Source: Bradyrhizobium sp. NFR13
GTDB lineage: Bacteria; Pseudomonadota; Alphaproteobacteria; Rhizobiales; Xanthobacteraceae
Direction: 5' to 3'
Assembly (NCBI RefSeq): GCF_900114605.1
Contig: NZ_FOTP01000005.1
Span: forward strand, 310,001-374,000
DNA length: 64,000 nucleotides
Below, in pieces: positions 30,955-39,980 of the stretch (the first letter of the stretch is position 1; every line of letters begins with the position of its first letter). Under the pieces are notes generated by a model that saw nothing but the letters and a program-made list of their open reading frames with translations, was not told the origin of the DNA and ran no database searches. The position numbers and the translations under genes are program-made.

Positions 30955-32648
30955 TGTCCAAACTCGAATGGACGACGGCTTGCCTGGATTGGCGCGAGCG
31001 GATCGTCCAGCGTCGATCGCTTATACCGAGTCCGCTGTTTGCCGATGAGGCCGCGGTCGCGCTCGACGTCTTCAAGTCCCTGAAGATCGTTGATGCCCCG
31101 GGTAAGCCTACGTTCGGGGAATCGTGCGAACCTTGGGTGTTCGATTTCGTCGCCGCCATCTTCGGGGCGTATAACCCGGACAGTGCTCGCCGACTGATCC
31201 GTGAATTCTTCCTGCTGATTAGCAAGAAGAATGCGAAGTCCACGATCGCGGCCGGCATCATGGTGACGGCGCTGATCCGTAATTGGCGCCACTCGGCCGA
31301 GCTGCTGATCTTGGCGCCTACGATCGAGGTAGCAAACAACGCGTTTCAACCGGCGCGCGATATGATCCGCGAGGATCCCGAGCTTGATTGGGCGCAGGGT
31401 GGCCTGCTGCACGTCCAAGATCACATCCGATCGATCACCCATAAGACCACGAACGCGGTCCTGAAAGTGGTGGCGGCCGACAACGAGACTGTATCCGGCA
31501 AGAAGGCCGCGTTCGTTCTAGTCGATGAGCTCTGGCTGTTCGGCAAGAAGCCCCACGCCGACGCTATGCTTCGCGAAGCGACCGGCGGGCAGGTGTCGCG
31601 CCCGGAGGGTTTCGTCATTTATCTCTCGACGCAGGCTGACGCTGAGCCTGCCGGTGTGTTCAAGGCGAAGCTGGAGTATTTCCGATCCGTCCGGGATGGG
31701 AAAGTTGACGACCGCAAGAGCCTACCAGTGCTTTACGAGTTCCCGGATCTGATGATTGAGAATGAGGCCTATCTCGATCCGATAAATTTCTATGTGACCA
31801 ACCCGAATATCGGACGCTCAGTCGACCTCGAATGGCTGGTCGACGAACTCAAGAAGGTCAAGGACGCGACCGGCGGCGAATATCAGGTCTTCCTCGCCAA
31901 ACACTTGAATGTCGAGATCGGGCTGCGTCTGGCCAACAATCGATGGTCGGGCGCAAACTATTGGGAGAAGTGCGCGAACCCTTCGCTCCGCGATCTTAAT
32001 ACGTTCCTCGCACGTTGTGACGTGGTCGTCGTCGGTGGCGACGGCGGCGGTCTGGACGATTTGCTCGGGCTTGTTCTCCTCGGCCGTGATCGCGATACGC
32101 GCAAATGGCTCCTCTGGGCTCATGCATGGGCCCATCCAGATGTGCTGAAACTCCGCCAGGAGATTGCGCCCCGGCTGCGGGATTTTGAGAAAGAGGGCTC
32201 GCTGACGATCTGTGAGCATCCGACCCAGGATCTCGAGGAACTGGCGGACATCATCGAGCGAGTCCACAAGGCTGGACTATTGCCCGAAGAGGCAGCAATC
32301 GGACTCGATCCATTCGGCGTCACGGCGATGATCGAAGAGATGGTCTCTCGCGGAATCGACGAGAAGCAGCTCTTGGGTATCGCCCAAGGCTACAAATTGA
32401 ATGGGGCCGTGCTTGGGTTGGAGCGGAAGCTCGCCGACGGCACCATCGAGCACGATGGCTCGGCTATGATGAATTGGGTGGTCGGCAACGCCAAGGCTGA
32501 GAAGCGCGGCAATGCCACGCTCGTGACCAAGCAGATCGCCGGCAAAGCGAAGATCGACCCGCTGATCGCGGCGTTCAACGCCGTGATGCTGATGGCTCGA
32601 AACCCCGAGCCCAAGCGGGACCCCGAATATCAGATGCTGTTCGTTTAA
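30954..32648 (+). CDS. Terminase large subunit (ATPase/nuclease)
   Basis: The 564-residue packaging motor has a Walker A-like motif KKNAKST at 91-97 and a Walker B FVLVDE with Asp191/Glu192. The RNase H-like nuclease domain follows with [15 protein letters not shown] and a later DPFG acidic site. The Lys-Asn-Ala-Lys form of Walker A is the usual one for this Terminase_1 group. It docks on the portal and cuts and pumps phage DNA into the prohead. Confidence 0.95.
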   Translation: MSKLEWTTACLDWRERIVQRRSLIPSPLFADEAAVALDVFKSLKIVDAPGKPTFGESCEPWVFDFVAAIFGAYNPDSARRLIREFFLLISKKNAKSTIAAGIMVTALIRNWRHSAELLILAPTIEVANNAFQPARDMIREDPELDWAQGGLLHVQDHIRSITHKTTNAVLKVVAADNETVSGKKAAFVLVDELWLFGKKPHADAMLREATGGQVSRPEGFVIYLSTQADAEPAGVFKAKLEYFRSVRDGKVDDRKSLPVLYEFPDLMIENEAYLDPINFYVTNPNIGRSVDLEWLVDELKKVKDATGGEYQVFLAKHLNVEIGLRLANNRWSGANYWEKCANPSLRDLNTFLARCDVVVVGGDGGGLDDLLGLVLLGRDRDTRKWLLWAHAWAHPDVLKLRQEIAPRLRDFEKEGSLTICEHPTQDLEELADIIERVHKAGLLPEEAAIGLDPFGVTAMIEEMVSRGIDEKQLLGIAQGYKLNGAVLGLERKLADGTIEHDGSAMMNWVVGNAKAEKRGNATLVTKQIAGKAKIDPLIAAFNAVMLMARNPEPKRDPEYQMLFV

Positions 32649-32659
32649 GGATCAATGAC

Positions 32660-33283
32660 ATGACCGCGCTCACACGCGCCTACTCAGTCATCGAGGTGAA
32701 AGCCCTCGACGAGAAGCGCCGCCGTTTCTCTGGCTGGGCCACCACCCCGGCAATGGACCGCGTGCAGGACACCATCAACCCGATGGGCGCCAAGTTCGCC
32801 AATCCGCTCGTTCTGCTGCATCAGCACAACCACGATGCGCCGATCGGCAACGTCACGTTTGAGAAGCCGACACCGAAGGGCATCAAGTTTGAAGCGGAGA
32901 TGCCCGTCATCGGCGACGCCGGGCCACTCAAGGACCGTGTCGATACTGCCTGGGGCGAGATCCAGCACGGCCTTGTGCGTGCTGTGTCCATCGGCTTCCG
33001 CCCGTTGAAATACGCATTCAAGGAAGATGGTGGCATCGAATTTCAGGAGATCGAGATCTTCGAGCTTTCCACCGTGTCAATCCCAGCCAACGCGGAGGCT
33101 ATCATCTCCGCTGTCAAATCCATCGATCGCGGCCTGCGTGATGCAGCCGGCGTGGTCGACTCCGAAATTCCAATCGACCCCAAGAGCGTTGCCGCGACAG
33201 GCAAGGGCGCTCGTGTGGTTCGGCTGGCTGACCCCGCCCGCGATCGGGCTTCACCCTTCGTTATCCGCTCGATCAAAAGGTAA
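32660..33283 (+). CDS. HK97-family prohead protease
   Basis: The 207-residue protease has the expected HK97 motifs: SGWATTPAMDRVQD at the N-terminus, the catalytic His in LLHQHN, the catalytic Ser in LVRAVSIGFRP and the ELSTVSIPAN strand. It matures the capsid by removing the delta domain of the major capsid protein encoded next. Confidence 0.93.
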   Translation: MTALTRAYSVIEVKALDEKRRRFSGWATTPAMDRVQDTINPMGAKFANPLVLLHQHNHDAPIGNVTFEKPTPKGIKFEAEMPVIGDAGPLKDRVDTAWGEIQHGLVRAVSIGFRPLKYAFKEDGGIEFQEIEIFELSTVSIPANAEAIISAVKSIDRGLRDAAGVVDSEIPIDPKSVAATGKGARVVRLADPARDRASPFVIRSIKR

Positions 33284-33289
33284 TCAGCC

Positions 33290-34669
33290 ATGAGCAAATA
33301 TGCAGAACAGATTTCGGCCTATGAGGCCAAGCGCGCGTCCCTCGTCGCCTTGATGGAAGGCGTCATCGACAAGTCGGCCAAGGACGGCACGACCCTCGAT
33401 GCGTCCCAGCAGGAAGAATACGATGGCTTCGCCAAGGACGTTGAGGCTGTCGACCAGCACCTCGAGCGCCTTCGCACGCTCGACAAGCTGAGCAAGGCCG
33501 CTGAGACCGCACGACCGGTCGCCGGTGGCAATGGCGAACAGGGCACGCAGTCCCGCACGCTGGCTGCTCCCGCCGTCATCAAGCGCGGCGACAAGGAAGA
33601 AGCATTTCCTGGCCAGAACTACACCCGTATGGTCATCGCCAAGACCCTGGCGCGCATCGACGACGTGTCGGCGGTCGGCATCGCCTTCAAGCGGTGGGGG
33701 CAGTCGGCACCGCAGCTGGTCGAAACGATCAAGGCTGCGGTTGCCGGTGGTGGCACGGAGTCGGGTGAATGGGGCGCTGAGCTCGTCCACATCGATCGCT
33801 ATACCGGCGACTTCATCGAGTATCTGTACGCTCAGACGGTGTTCGACAAGCTGCCGCTCCGCGAGGTGCCGGCGAATGTTAACATCGGTGGTCAGGACGG
33901 TGCGGCCACGGGCTACTGGGTCGGTCAGTCGAAGTCCATCCCGGTCAGCAAGGCTGACTTTATGGACGTCAACCTGACGCCGCTCAAGGTCGCCGCGCTC
34001 GCCGTGGTCTCCAAGGAGCTGTTGCGGGACTCGTCTCCGTCGGCTGAAAAGCTGGTGCGCGATGCTTTGGTAGAGGCGTCTGCTCAGCGCGTCGACACCA
34101 CGTTCTTCAGCGCCGCCGCTGCCGTCGCCAACGTGTCTCCGGCCGGTATTCTCAATGGCGTGACGGCGAAGACCACCGCTGGCAACGACATCGACGGGGT
34201 GATCGCGGACATCAAGGCGCTCTACGCACCGTTCATCGCAGCGAACAACGCAAAGGGCCTTCAGTATGTCACGACTGAATCTCTGGCGAAGTCGCTCGGC
34301 CTGATGCAGAACCCGCTTGGCCAGGATGCTTTCCCTGGCATTTCGGCGAACGGCGGCACGCTTAAGGGTGACCCGATCTCGGGTGGTGGCAACGTCGGCG
34401 CCGGCGACCTGATCCTGCTGAAGCCGTCCGATATCTACAAGATCGGCGACCGCGGCGTGGAAGTCTCCCTCTCGACCGAAGCGGCCATCCAGATGGACAA
34501 CGCTCCCGATGGTGCCAGCGATACGCCGGTGGCAAACGCTAGTGTCGTGTCGATGTTCCAGACGGAGTCGGTGGCCATCAAGGTCGTCCGGCCTCTGAAC
34601 TTCGCCAAGCGTCGCGCGTCGGCCGTCCAGTATATCGGCGATGCCGATTACGGCGCGTTCTCGGGCTAA
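33290..34669 (+). CDS. HK97-fold major capsid protein
   Basis: The 459-residue protein has an N-terminal coiled-coil delta domain (about residues 1-90, EQISAYEAKRASLVALMEGVIDKSAKD), probably removed by the preceding protease. The HK97 core follows: GAELVHIDRYTGDFIEYL, FMDVNLTPLKVAALAVVSKELL and a C-terminal strand (FQTESVAIKVVRPLNFAKRR). It forms the icosahedral shell. A strong terminator-like hairpin follows the gene. Confidence 0.95.
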   Translation: MSKYAEQISAYEAKRASLVALMEGVIDKSAKDGTTLDASQQEEYDGFAKDVEAVDQHLERLRTLDKLSKAAETARPVAGGNGEQGTQSRTLAAPAVIKRGDKEEAFPGQNYTRMVIAKTLARIDDVSAVGIAFKRWGQSAPQLVETIKAAVAGGGTESGEWGAELVHIDRYTGDFIEYLYAQTVFDKLPLREVPANVNIGGQDGAATGYWVGQSKSIPVSKADFMDVNLTPLKVAALAVVSKELLRDSSPSAEKLVRDALVEASAQRVDTTFFSAAAAVANVSPAGILNGVTAKTTAGNDIDGVIADIKALYAPFIAANNAKGLQYVTTESLAKSLGLMQNPLGQDAFPGISANGGTLKGDPISGGGNVGAGDLILLKPSDIYKIGDRGVEVSLSTEAAIQMDNAPDGASDTPVANASVVSMFQTESVAIKVVRPLNFAKRRASAVQYIGDADYGAFSG

Positions 34670-34680
34670 TCGAAATAGGA

Positions 34681-34710
34681 GCGGGCGGTTCGCCGCCCGC
34701 TTCCTCTCTT
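34681..34710 (+). terminator. Hairpin with UUCG loop after the capsid gene
   Basis: GCGGGCGG-TTCG-CCGCCCGC is a perfect 8-bp stem with a stable tetraloop, followed by a T/C-rich tract. It can act as a partial terminator or an mRNA-protecting 3' hairpin, which would raise capsid mRNA relative to downstream genes. Confidence 0.7.
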
Positions 34711-34723
34711 GTGAGGATAAATC

Positions 34724-35023
34724 ATGCGGAATCTGATCGCGACCAAGCCGTTCGTGTATGCCACCCGCCGGCTGAAGGCGGGTGATGGGTTTATCGCGCG
34801 ATCCGGAAAGGACGAGCGCGTCCTCGTGGCTCTCGGCAAGGCAACTCGCTGTGTCGCGTCGGCCGACGCGCCTGTCGAGCCCAAGCGTGAACAACATGAC
34901 GTCGATTCCGCCATCCGGGATCTGCGGACCGAATACAAGGCGCTCACCGGTAAGCCGCCGTTCATGGGCTGGAACGTTGAGCAGCTAACCAAGAAAATTG
35001 CGGCAGCCAAGGCCAAGGGCTAG
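34724..35023 (+). CDS. Hypothetical head-module protein (99 aa)
   Basis: A small protein: a beta-like N-terminal half (NLIATKPFVYATRRLKAGDGFIARSGKDERVLVAL) and a C-terminal helix (MGWNVEQLTKKIAAAKAKG). Located between capsid and portal genes, it may be a decoration or head-assembly protein, but no family name can be given. Confidence 0.6.
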   Translation: MRNLIATKPFVYATRRLKAGDGFIARSGKDERVLVALGKATRCVASADAPVEPKREQHDVDSAIRDLRTEYKALTGKPPFMGWNVEQLTKKIAAAKAKG

Positions 35024-35026
35024 ACA

Positions 35027-36391
35027 TTGCGCATCTTCGGTCTGCCGGTACCATTCACTAGCACGTCGCAAAAGGCGCTTTCGCCTGTCGCGGAGTCGCG
35101 TGGCTGGTACACGATCCTTGAGCCGTTCGCCGGTGCATGGCAGCGGAATATCAAGGTCAACCGGGACAACGTTTTATCGAATCCGGCGAACTTCGCCTGC
35201 AAAACCCTGATCGCGTCGGATATCGCGAAGCTGCGCGTGAAGCTTGTCGCCAAGGACTCGAACGGCATCTGGACCGAGGTCGATAACGCGGCCTATGGTC
35301 CGGTCTTGCGGAAGCCCAATCATTTTCAGACGCGCAATCAGTTTTGGGAGAGTTGGGTTCTTTCGAAGCTCGGGCACGGCAATACATACGCTCTGAAACA
35401 GCGCGACAATCGCGGCGGTCAGGGGTTCGGCAACGTCAAGGCTCTCTACGTTCTCGATCCAAATCTCGTGACGCCGCTCGTCTCCGAGGACGGCTCGGTA
35501 TTCTATCAGCTGCAGCAGGACAATCTTTCGGGCGTCAACATCGACGTGGTCGTTCCGGCCAGCGAGATCATCCACGATCGATATAATTGCCTGTTTCACC
35601 CGCTCGTTGGTCTGTCGCCGATTTTCGCGAACGGCGTGGCCGCAACCCAAGCGCTGAATATTCAGAACGGTTCGGCAAGGTTTTTCGGCAACCGCTCCAT
35701 GCCCAGCGGCATCTTGACCGCTCCCGGGGTCATCTCCGATGAAACCGCGAAGCGTCTGAAGGAAAACTGGGACAAGAACTACACCGGCGAGAATGTCGGC
35801 AAAGTGGCGGTGCTCGGCGATAACCTGAAGTTCGAGTCCATGGCGATGAAGGCCACGGACGCGCAACTGATCGAGCAACTGAAGTGGGCCGATACGGTGG
35901 TCTGCTCGACCTATCACGTTCCGCCTTACAAGGTGGGCATCGGGCAGATGCCGTCGGTATCTAACGTCCAGGCGCTGAACCTCGAATACTATTCGCAGGC
36001 ACTTCAGCACTTGATTGAGGCCGCCGAGGAATGTCTCGATGCCGGCCTCGGCATCGGCTACGGCTCAAATCTTGGGGTTGAGTTCGATACCGATAATCTG
36101 CTCCGCATGGACAGCGTGACGCAGATGGAAGTGATCGACAAGGGCAAGAACACGTTCACGCCCGACGAGGCGCGAGCGCGGATCAATCTTGGCCCGACGC
36201 CAGGCGGCAACGTCGTTTATCGCCAGCAGCAGGATTTCAGCCTCGCGGCGCTCGCAAAGAGAGATTCCCAGGACGATCCGTTCGCGAATGAAAAGACTCC
36301 GGTTGATGTCGCGCCGTCCGAGCCGGTGCGCAATGTTTCGCCGCTAAAGGTCAAGTCGAATTGTGCTGGTCATTATGAGAAGGCTGCCTAA
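35027..36391 (+). CDS. HK97-family portal protein
   Basis: The 454-residue protein has the portal pattern: SRGWYTILEPFAGAWQRNI near the N-terminus, NPANFACKTLIASDIAKL, a core with LSPIFANGVAATQALNIQNGSARFFGNRSMPSGIL, and a C-terminal stem/crown. It forms the dodecameric DNA entry ring where terminase docks and the neck attaches. The start is TTG at 35027, 3 bp after the preceding stop. Unusually, portal lies downstream of protease and capsid. Confidence 0.93.
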   Translation: MRIFGLPVPFTSTSQKALSPVAESRGWYTILEPFAGAWQRNIKVNRDNVLSNPANFACKTLIASDIAKLRVKLVAKDSNGIWTEVDNAAYGPVLRKPNHFQTRNQFWESWVLSKLGHGNTYALKQRDNRGGQGFGNVKALYVLDPNLVTPLVSEDGSVFYQLQQDNLSGVNIDVVVPASEIIHDRYNCLFHPLVGLSPIFANGVAATQALNIQNGSARFFGNRSMPSGILTAPGVISDETAKRLKENWDKNYTGENVGKVAVLGDNLKFESMAMKATDAQLIEQLKWADTVVCSTYHVPPYKVGIGQMPSVSNVQALNLEYYSQALQHLIEAAEECLDAGLGIGYGSNLGVEFDTDNLLRMDSVTQMEVIDKGKNTFTPDEARARINLGPTPGGNVVYRQQQDFSLAALAKRDSQDDPFANEKTPVDVAPSEPVRNVSPLKVKSNCAGHYEKAA

Positions 36392-37395
36392 TGGACCTGC
36401 AACAGGCCTTTGATGAAGGCTTTGACGCGCTCAAAGGCTATGTTGATCGGTCTTTTGACGCTTTCGCAAAGCGCATTGCTGAACTCGAGGCGCGGCATCC
36501 GGCACGCGGAGAGAAGGGCGCCGACGGTCGCGATGGCGTCGACGGTCGCGATGGCGTTGACGGCCGGGATGGCGTCGATGGCTCATCAGTCACAGACGAA
36601 CAGATTGCTGCGGCCGTGGCCCGCTATCTTGAGGTCAATCCGCCGGCAGCAGGCAAGGATGGGCGCGACGGCGTCGATGGGCAGCCTGGGGCTGATGGGC
36701 GCGACGGCACGAACGGCCGTGACGGTGTTGACGGTTTGCCAGGAGAGAAGGGAGCCGACGGCCGCGACGGGCTTGATGGCGCCGCCGGCCGTGACGGCGC
36801 CGCCGGGCGCGACGGCACGAACGGCCGTGACGGTGTTGACGGTTTGCCGGGAGAGAAGGGAGCCGATGGCCGCGACGGTGTCGATGGCGTCGATGGCCGC
36901 GACGGCACGAATGGCCGCGACGGGGCTCCGGGCGAAAAGGGGGCAGATGGCCGCGATGGCGTCGGGATGGCCGGTGCGGTGATTGATCGCGCTGGCGATC
37001 TCATCGTGACATTGACGAATGGCGAACACAAGAATCTTGGTCCTGTGCTGGGCAAGGATGGTGCCAATGGGCGCGATGGCGCGCCAGGAGCCGATGGGGC
37101 CGATGGTCGCGACGGTGCCGACGGTCTCGGTTTTGACGACTTCGACCTGATCGAGGGAGAACGTGGCCTGACACTCCGCTTTGCCCGCGGCGCGGTCGTG
37201 AAGGAATTCCCGCTGCCGGTTGTCATCGATCGAGGTGTCTGGCGTCCGCAGGAATACACCAAAGGCGCCGGGGTGACTTGGAGCGGCTCGTTCTGGATCG
37301 CCCAGCGTGATACGTCCGACAAGCCCGAGACGTCCGACGCATGGCGACTTGCCGTGAAGCGCGGTCAGAACGGCAAAGACGGTAAGGCTGCGTGA
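36391..37395 (+). CDS. Collagen-like triple-helix protein with C-terminal carbohydrate-binding-like domain (334 aa)
   Basis: After a short coiled-coil start come about 60 Gly-X-Y triplets, mostly GRDG/GADG/GEKG and VDG, interrupted once by a helical segment (TDEQIAAAVARYLEVNPPA). This forms a trimeric rod. The C-terminus (YTKGAGVTWSGSFWIAQRDT, ETSDAWRLAVKRG) resembles chitin/carbohydrate-binding modules of the 5/12 type. It starts with a TAATG overlap of the portal gene. A virion surface fibre or head/neck appendage that sticks to glycans is the best reading. Confidence 0.75.
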   Translation: MDLQQAFDEGFDALKGYVDRSFDAFAKRIAELEARHPARGEKGADGRDGVDGRDGVDGRDGVDGSSVTDEQIAAAVARYLEVNPPAAGKDGRDGVDGQPGADGRDGTNGRDGVDGLPGEKGADGRDGLDGAAGRDGAAGRDGTNGRDGVDGLPGEKGADGRDGVDGVDGRDGTNGRDGAPGEKGADGRDGVGMAGAVIDRAGDLIVTLTNGEHKNLGPVLGKDGANGRDGAPGADGADGRDGADGLGFDDFDLIEGERGLTLRFARGAVVKEFPLPVVIDRGVWRPQEYTKGAGVTWSGSFWIAQRDTSDKPETSDAWRLAVKRGQNGKDGKAA

Positions 37396-37739
37396 TGGAC
37401 CTGATCACGATCGAGGAAGCCAACGATCAGCTTCGGCTGGATCTGGAGAGCGATGGCGGCAGTCCGCCGGACTATTCGGGTGATATCCGCCTTGCCGAGG
37501 TCGAGCGTATGATCGCTGCAGCCACTGGCGCGGTCGAGGATTACATCGCCGGCTACATCGAGCGTGAAGAACCCGAGTGGGACGAGGAAACGGTGCCTCC
37601 GCCTGTAAGGATGGCCACCCTCATGATTATTGCCTGGTTCTGGGAGCATCGCGGCGAAGAAGAAGCGGAAGCTGAGGGTTATCTCTCCGCTGCCGTCAAG
37701 GCGCTTCTGCATCGGTACCGAGACCCTGTTTGTGCCTGA
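37395..37739 (+). CDS. Head-tail connector protein (gp6-like)
   Basis: The 114-residue protein has the connector pattern: MDLITIEEANDQLRLD, a helix with VERMIAAATGAVEDYIAG, then PPPVRMATLMIIAWFWEHR, as in HK97 gp6-family proteins that sit under the portal. Start overlaps the collagen-like gene stop (TGATG). Confidence 0.85.
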   Translation: MDLITIEEANDQLRLDLESDGGSPPDYSGDIRLAEVERMIAAATGAVEDYIAGYIEREEPEWDEETVPPPVRMATLMIIAWFWEHRGEEEAEAEGYLSAAVKALLHRYRDPVCA

Positions 37740-38310
37740 CTGGTCGGGCGAGACGGCAATTGTCGTGGCGTCGGGGCCGAGCGCGGTGGATGCTCCGCTC
37801 AGTACAGCGGTTGGCAAGGCAAGGTTCATCGCAGTCAATGATAGTTGGCTGCTCTGCCCTTGGGCGGACGCGCTGTATGCATGCGATGGCGCGTGGTGGC
37901 GGAAGTATCGCGGCGTTCCGGAATTCAAGGGGCTGAAGCTGACCTACGAGGCAGCAGCAGCCCGGCAGTTCACTTTGACGCGGGTTGCAATTGATCGCGG
38001 CAATAACGCGATCCTAACCGGCGGTGATGTGGTCGGCGACGCTGGCAATAGCGGGTTTCAGGCTCTGAACCTCGCGATCAACTGGGGCGTAAAGCGCATT
38101 CTATTGGTCGGTTACGACATGACGCTCGACCGCGGGGAGCATTGGCACGGACTGCACCCCGCAGGGATGAATAACCCGCGTCAGTCCAATATTCGAAAGT
38201 GGTTGTCCGCCGACTGGTCGACGCCAGCGGGCGTTGAGGTCATCAACTGCAATCCGGAGTCGGCGCTAAGCGCTTATCCGAAAATGAAATTTGAAGAGGC
38301 ATACGCATGA
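37732..38310 (+). CDS. Rossmann-type protein with VVASGPS motif (192 aa; DUF115/glycosyltransferase-like)
   Basis: A GTG start at 37732 overlaps the connector gene and gives VPDWSGETAIVVASGPSAVD. The ASGPS loop is typical of nucleotide- or sugar-nucleotide-binding Rossmann proteins (DUF115, MptE-like and some glycosyltransferases). Later motifs include ALYACDGAWWRKY, GNSGFQALNLAINWGVKRILLVGYDM and HWHGLHP. Similar proteins recur in alphaproteobacterial phages without assigned function. It is followed by a GT9-like gene and a methyltransferase, suggesting a modification cassette. Confidence 0.65.
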   Translation: MPDWSGETAIVVASGPSAVDAPLSTAVGKARFIAVNDSWLLCPWADALYACDGAWWRKYRGVPEFKGLKLTYEAAAARQFTLTRVAIDRGNNAILTGGDVVGDAGNSGFQALNLAINWGVKRILLVGYDMTLDRGEHWHGLHPAGMNNPRQSNIRKWLSADWSTPAGVEVINCNPESALSAYPKMKFEEAYA

Positions 38311-38507
38311 TCGACATCGAGGACGTGAAGCGCCTGACGCTTGGGCCGAAAGACATCCTCGTGGTTAAGGTTGACGGCCATCTCTCCACGGAGATGACCG
38401 CGCGGTTGAAATCGCAGCATCTGTCCGGATTTCCGGGTCTGGAGAATAAGATCATGGTTCTTGATCGGACGACTTCGCTGGCGATCGTCGAGCAGGAATC
38501 TCTGTGA
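38307..38507 (+). CDS. Hypothetical small protein in the modification cassette (66 aa)
   Basis: Starts with an ATGA overlap of the preceding gene. The sequence (ILVVKVDGHLSTEMTARLK...IMVLDRTTSLAIVE) is a short alpha/beta protein. Its own stop overlaps the GTG of the next gene. Function unknown. Confidence 0.6.
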   Translation: MIDIEDVKRLTLGPKDILVVKVDGHLSTEMTARLKSQHLSGFPGLENKIMVLDRTTSLAIVEQESL

Positions 38508-39460
38508 CGCCGCTTCTTATCCGTGGAATGCACGGGCTCGGCGATAACATCCGCCAACGCGCCATTATCCGTCAGCTGATGGCGTCACACGACGTCTGGC
38601 TCGAGAGCAGCTGGGTCTCGGTCTATCACGACCTAATCGTTGATGGTTTGAGGGTCATTAACAAGCCAACTCGGCTCCGGACGCAGGCCAAGAACGCGGC
38701 GCGTGAGAGTGGTTTGTTCTTGCGATCCCGCCCGCCAGCGGGCACGCGTGCCCTGGCCGTCAACTATCCGCCGGATGATGTCCGCCGCCACGGGTCCGTG
38801 ATGGCTGCGATGTGCGCGGTGACTGGGACCGACATCGCGACGGCGGATTTTCGTCTGCCCATCCCGATGAGTTGGAAGGCCAAGGCCGCAGTCTGGCTTG
38901 AACAGTGGAACACGGATCTGCCGATTATGCTGTATCGGCCGCTTGTTGATCGTCCGGCCGATTGGGGTGGCTGCGCGGCGCGCAATCCCGATCATGCGGC
39001 TTACGCTGACCTATTCCGCTCTATCCGGGATCGGTTCTTCGTTGTCTCCATTGCCGATCTCGCGCGGGGCAAGGAGTGGATGGTCGGTGAGCAGGTCCAT
39101 GCCGATGCGACATGTCACGCGGGTGAGCTCGAATTCGAGACGCTGGCGGCTCTGACGTCCATGACCGCGATGGTGTTCTGCTCACCGGGTTTCGCGGGCG
39201 TCCTCGCCCAGGCCGTAGGCACGCCGGCGGCCATGACATTCGGCGGGTACGAGCGGAGCGCGTTCTTCTTCGAGGGGGCTCAGTCTGGGCCGGTGCTGGG
39301 CATCGACCCGATCGAGCCCTGTTCCTGTTTCAGTCACCACCACGCATGCAAAAAGAGCATTGACATTGAGCAAGCCAAATCCCGCCTTGAACTATTCGCC
39401 CGCGAAGCGATCGACCGTCATCATCGAAGCGCCGAAGGCGGATCTGAATGGGCTGCCTAG
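38504..39460 (+). CDS. Glycosyltransferase family 9-like protein (318 aa)
   Basis: The N-terminus LLIRGMHGLGDNIRQRAIIRQL matches the nucleotide-sugar GT-B fold of heptosyltransferase-like (GT9) proteins, where GMHGLGDN replaces the usual gGiGD loop. The C-terminal half includes MVFCSPGFAGVLAQAVGTPAAMTFGGYE and a Cys-rich segment, PCSCFSHHHACKK. It starts with GTG overlapping the previous stop (GTGA). It may add a sugar to virion proteins, phage DNA or cell surface; the substrate is not evident. Confidence 0.7.
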   Translation: MTPLLIRGMHGLGDNIRQRAIIRQLMASHDVWLESSWVSVYHDLIVDGLRVINKPTRLRTQAKNAARESGLFLRSRPPAGTRALAVNYPPDDVRRHGSVMAAMCAVTGTDIATADFRLPIPMSWKAKAAVWLEQWNTDLPIMLYRPLVDRPADWGGCAARNPDHAAYADLFRSIRDRFFVVSIADLARGKEWMVGEQVHADATCHAGELEFETLAALTSMTAMVFCSPGFAGVLAQAVGTPAAMTFGGYERSAFFFEGAQSGPVLGIDPIEPCSCFSHHHACKKSIDIEQAKSRLELFAREAIDRHHRSAEGGSEWAA

Positions 39461-39980
39461 CCGATACGTTCATCCGGGCGAGCTCGACATTCTGATCTAT
39501 CTCATCCGAAGCGCCGAGGCTCGCACCGTCGTGGAGTTCGGGTGCAACAGCGGCCGGACTGCCGCCGCCATTCTTCGCAACGTCGATAGTGTCGAGCGCT
39601 ACGTCGGAGTCGATGTCCGGCCCGGTTACAGTTTCGCCTGCAAGGTTCAGGCAAGGGAGGTTCCGGCGGTCCCGGGCGAGCTTGCGATCGGTGACAAGCG
39701 GTTCGAGTTGCTTCTGCGTGACCGCGGCACTTTCGATCTGACGCCCGATGATTTGCCGTCCTGTGATGTCGTCTTTATCGATGCCGATCACAGCCGCCCG
39801 GCGGTGCTGAATGACCGGAAACTGGCAAAAGCCATTGTCCGGCCCGGCGGGTTGGTCGTCTATCACGACGACAACGGCCTTGAGGTCGTCGACGTGAGTC
39901 TGGCGCTTGATGGCCTGGCTGACGAGGGAGCCGAGATCGTGCATATCGCGGGGACGTGGTTGGCATTCGAGAGGATGTGA
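39366..39980 (+). CDS. Class I SAM-dependent methyltransferase (about 204 aa)
   Basis: The SAM-binding motif VVEFGCNSGRTAAAIL and VFIDADHSRPAVLND are clear class I methyltransferase signatures, followed by GGLVVYHDDNG. No ATG is available; the start is a TTG near 39360-39366, which overlaps the glycosyltransferase gene by nearly 100 bp, or the gene may be translated from another weak start. The overall architecture suits a small-molecule or glycan methyltransferase. Last gene of the sugar/methyl cassette. Confidence 0.75.
   Translation: MSKPNPALNYSPAKRSTVIIEAPKADLNGLPSRYVHPGELDILIYLIRSAEARTVVEFGCNSGRTAAAILRNVDSVERYVGVDVRPGYSFACKVQAREVPAVPGELAIGDKRFELLLRDRGTFDLTPDDLPSCDVVFIDADHSRPAVLNDRKLAKAIVRPGGLVVYHDDNGLEVVDVSLALDGLADEGAEIVHIAGTWLAFERM

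Noticed and set aside
33284-34897. 537-codon open frame on the minus strand opposite the capsid gene
   Set aside because: It is the antisense shadow of a certain HK97 capsid gene in GC-rich DNA, is Arg/His-rich, and has no start context or homology.
36624-37322. Pro/Ser/Arg repeat protein on the minus strand
   Set aside because: It is the reverse reading of the collagen-like Gly-X-Y repeats; repeats stay open in several frames.
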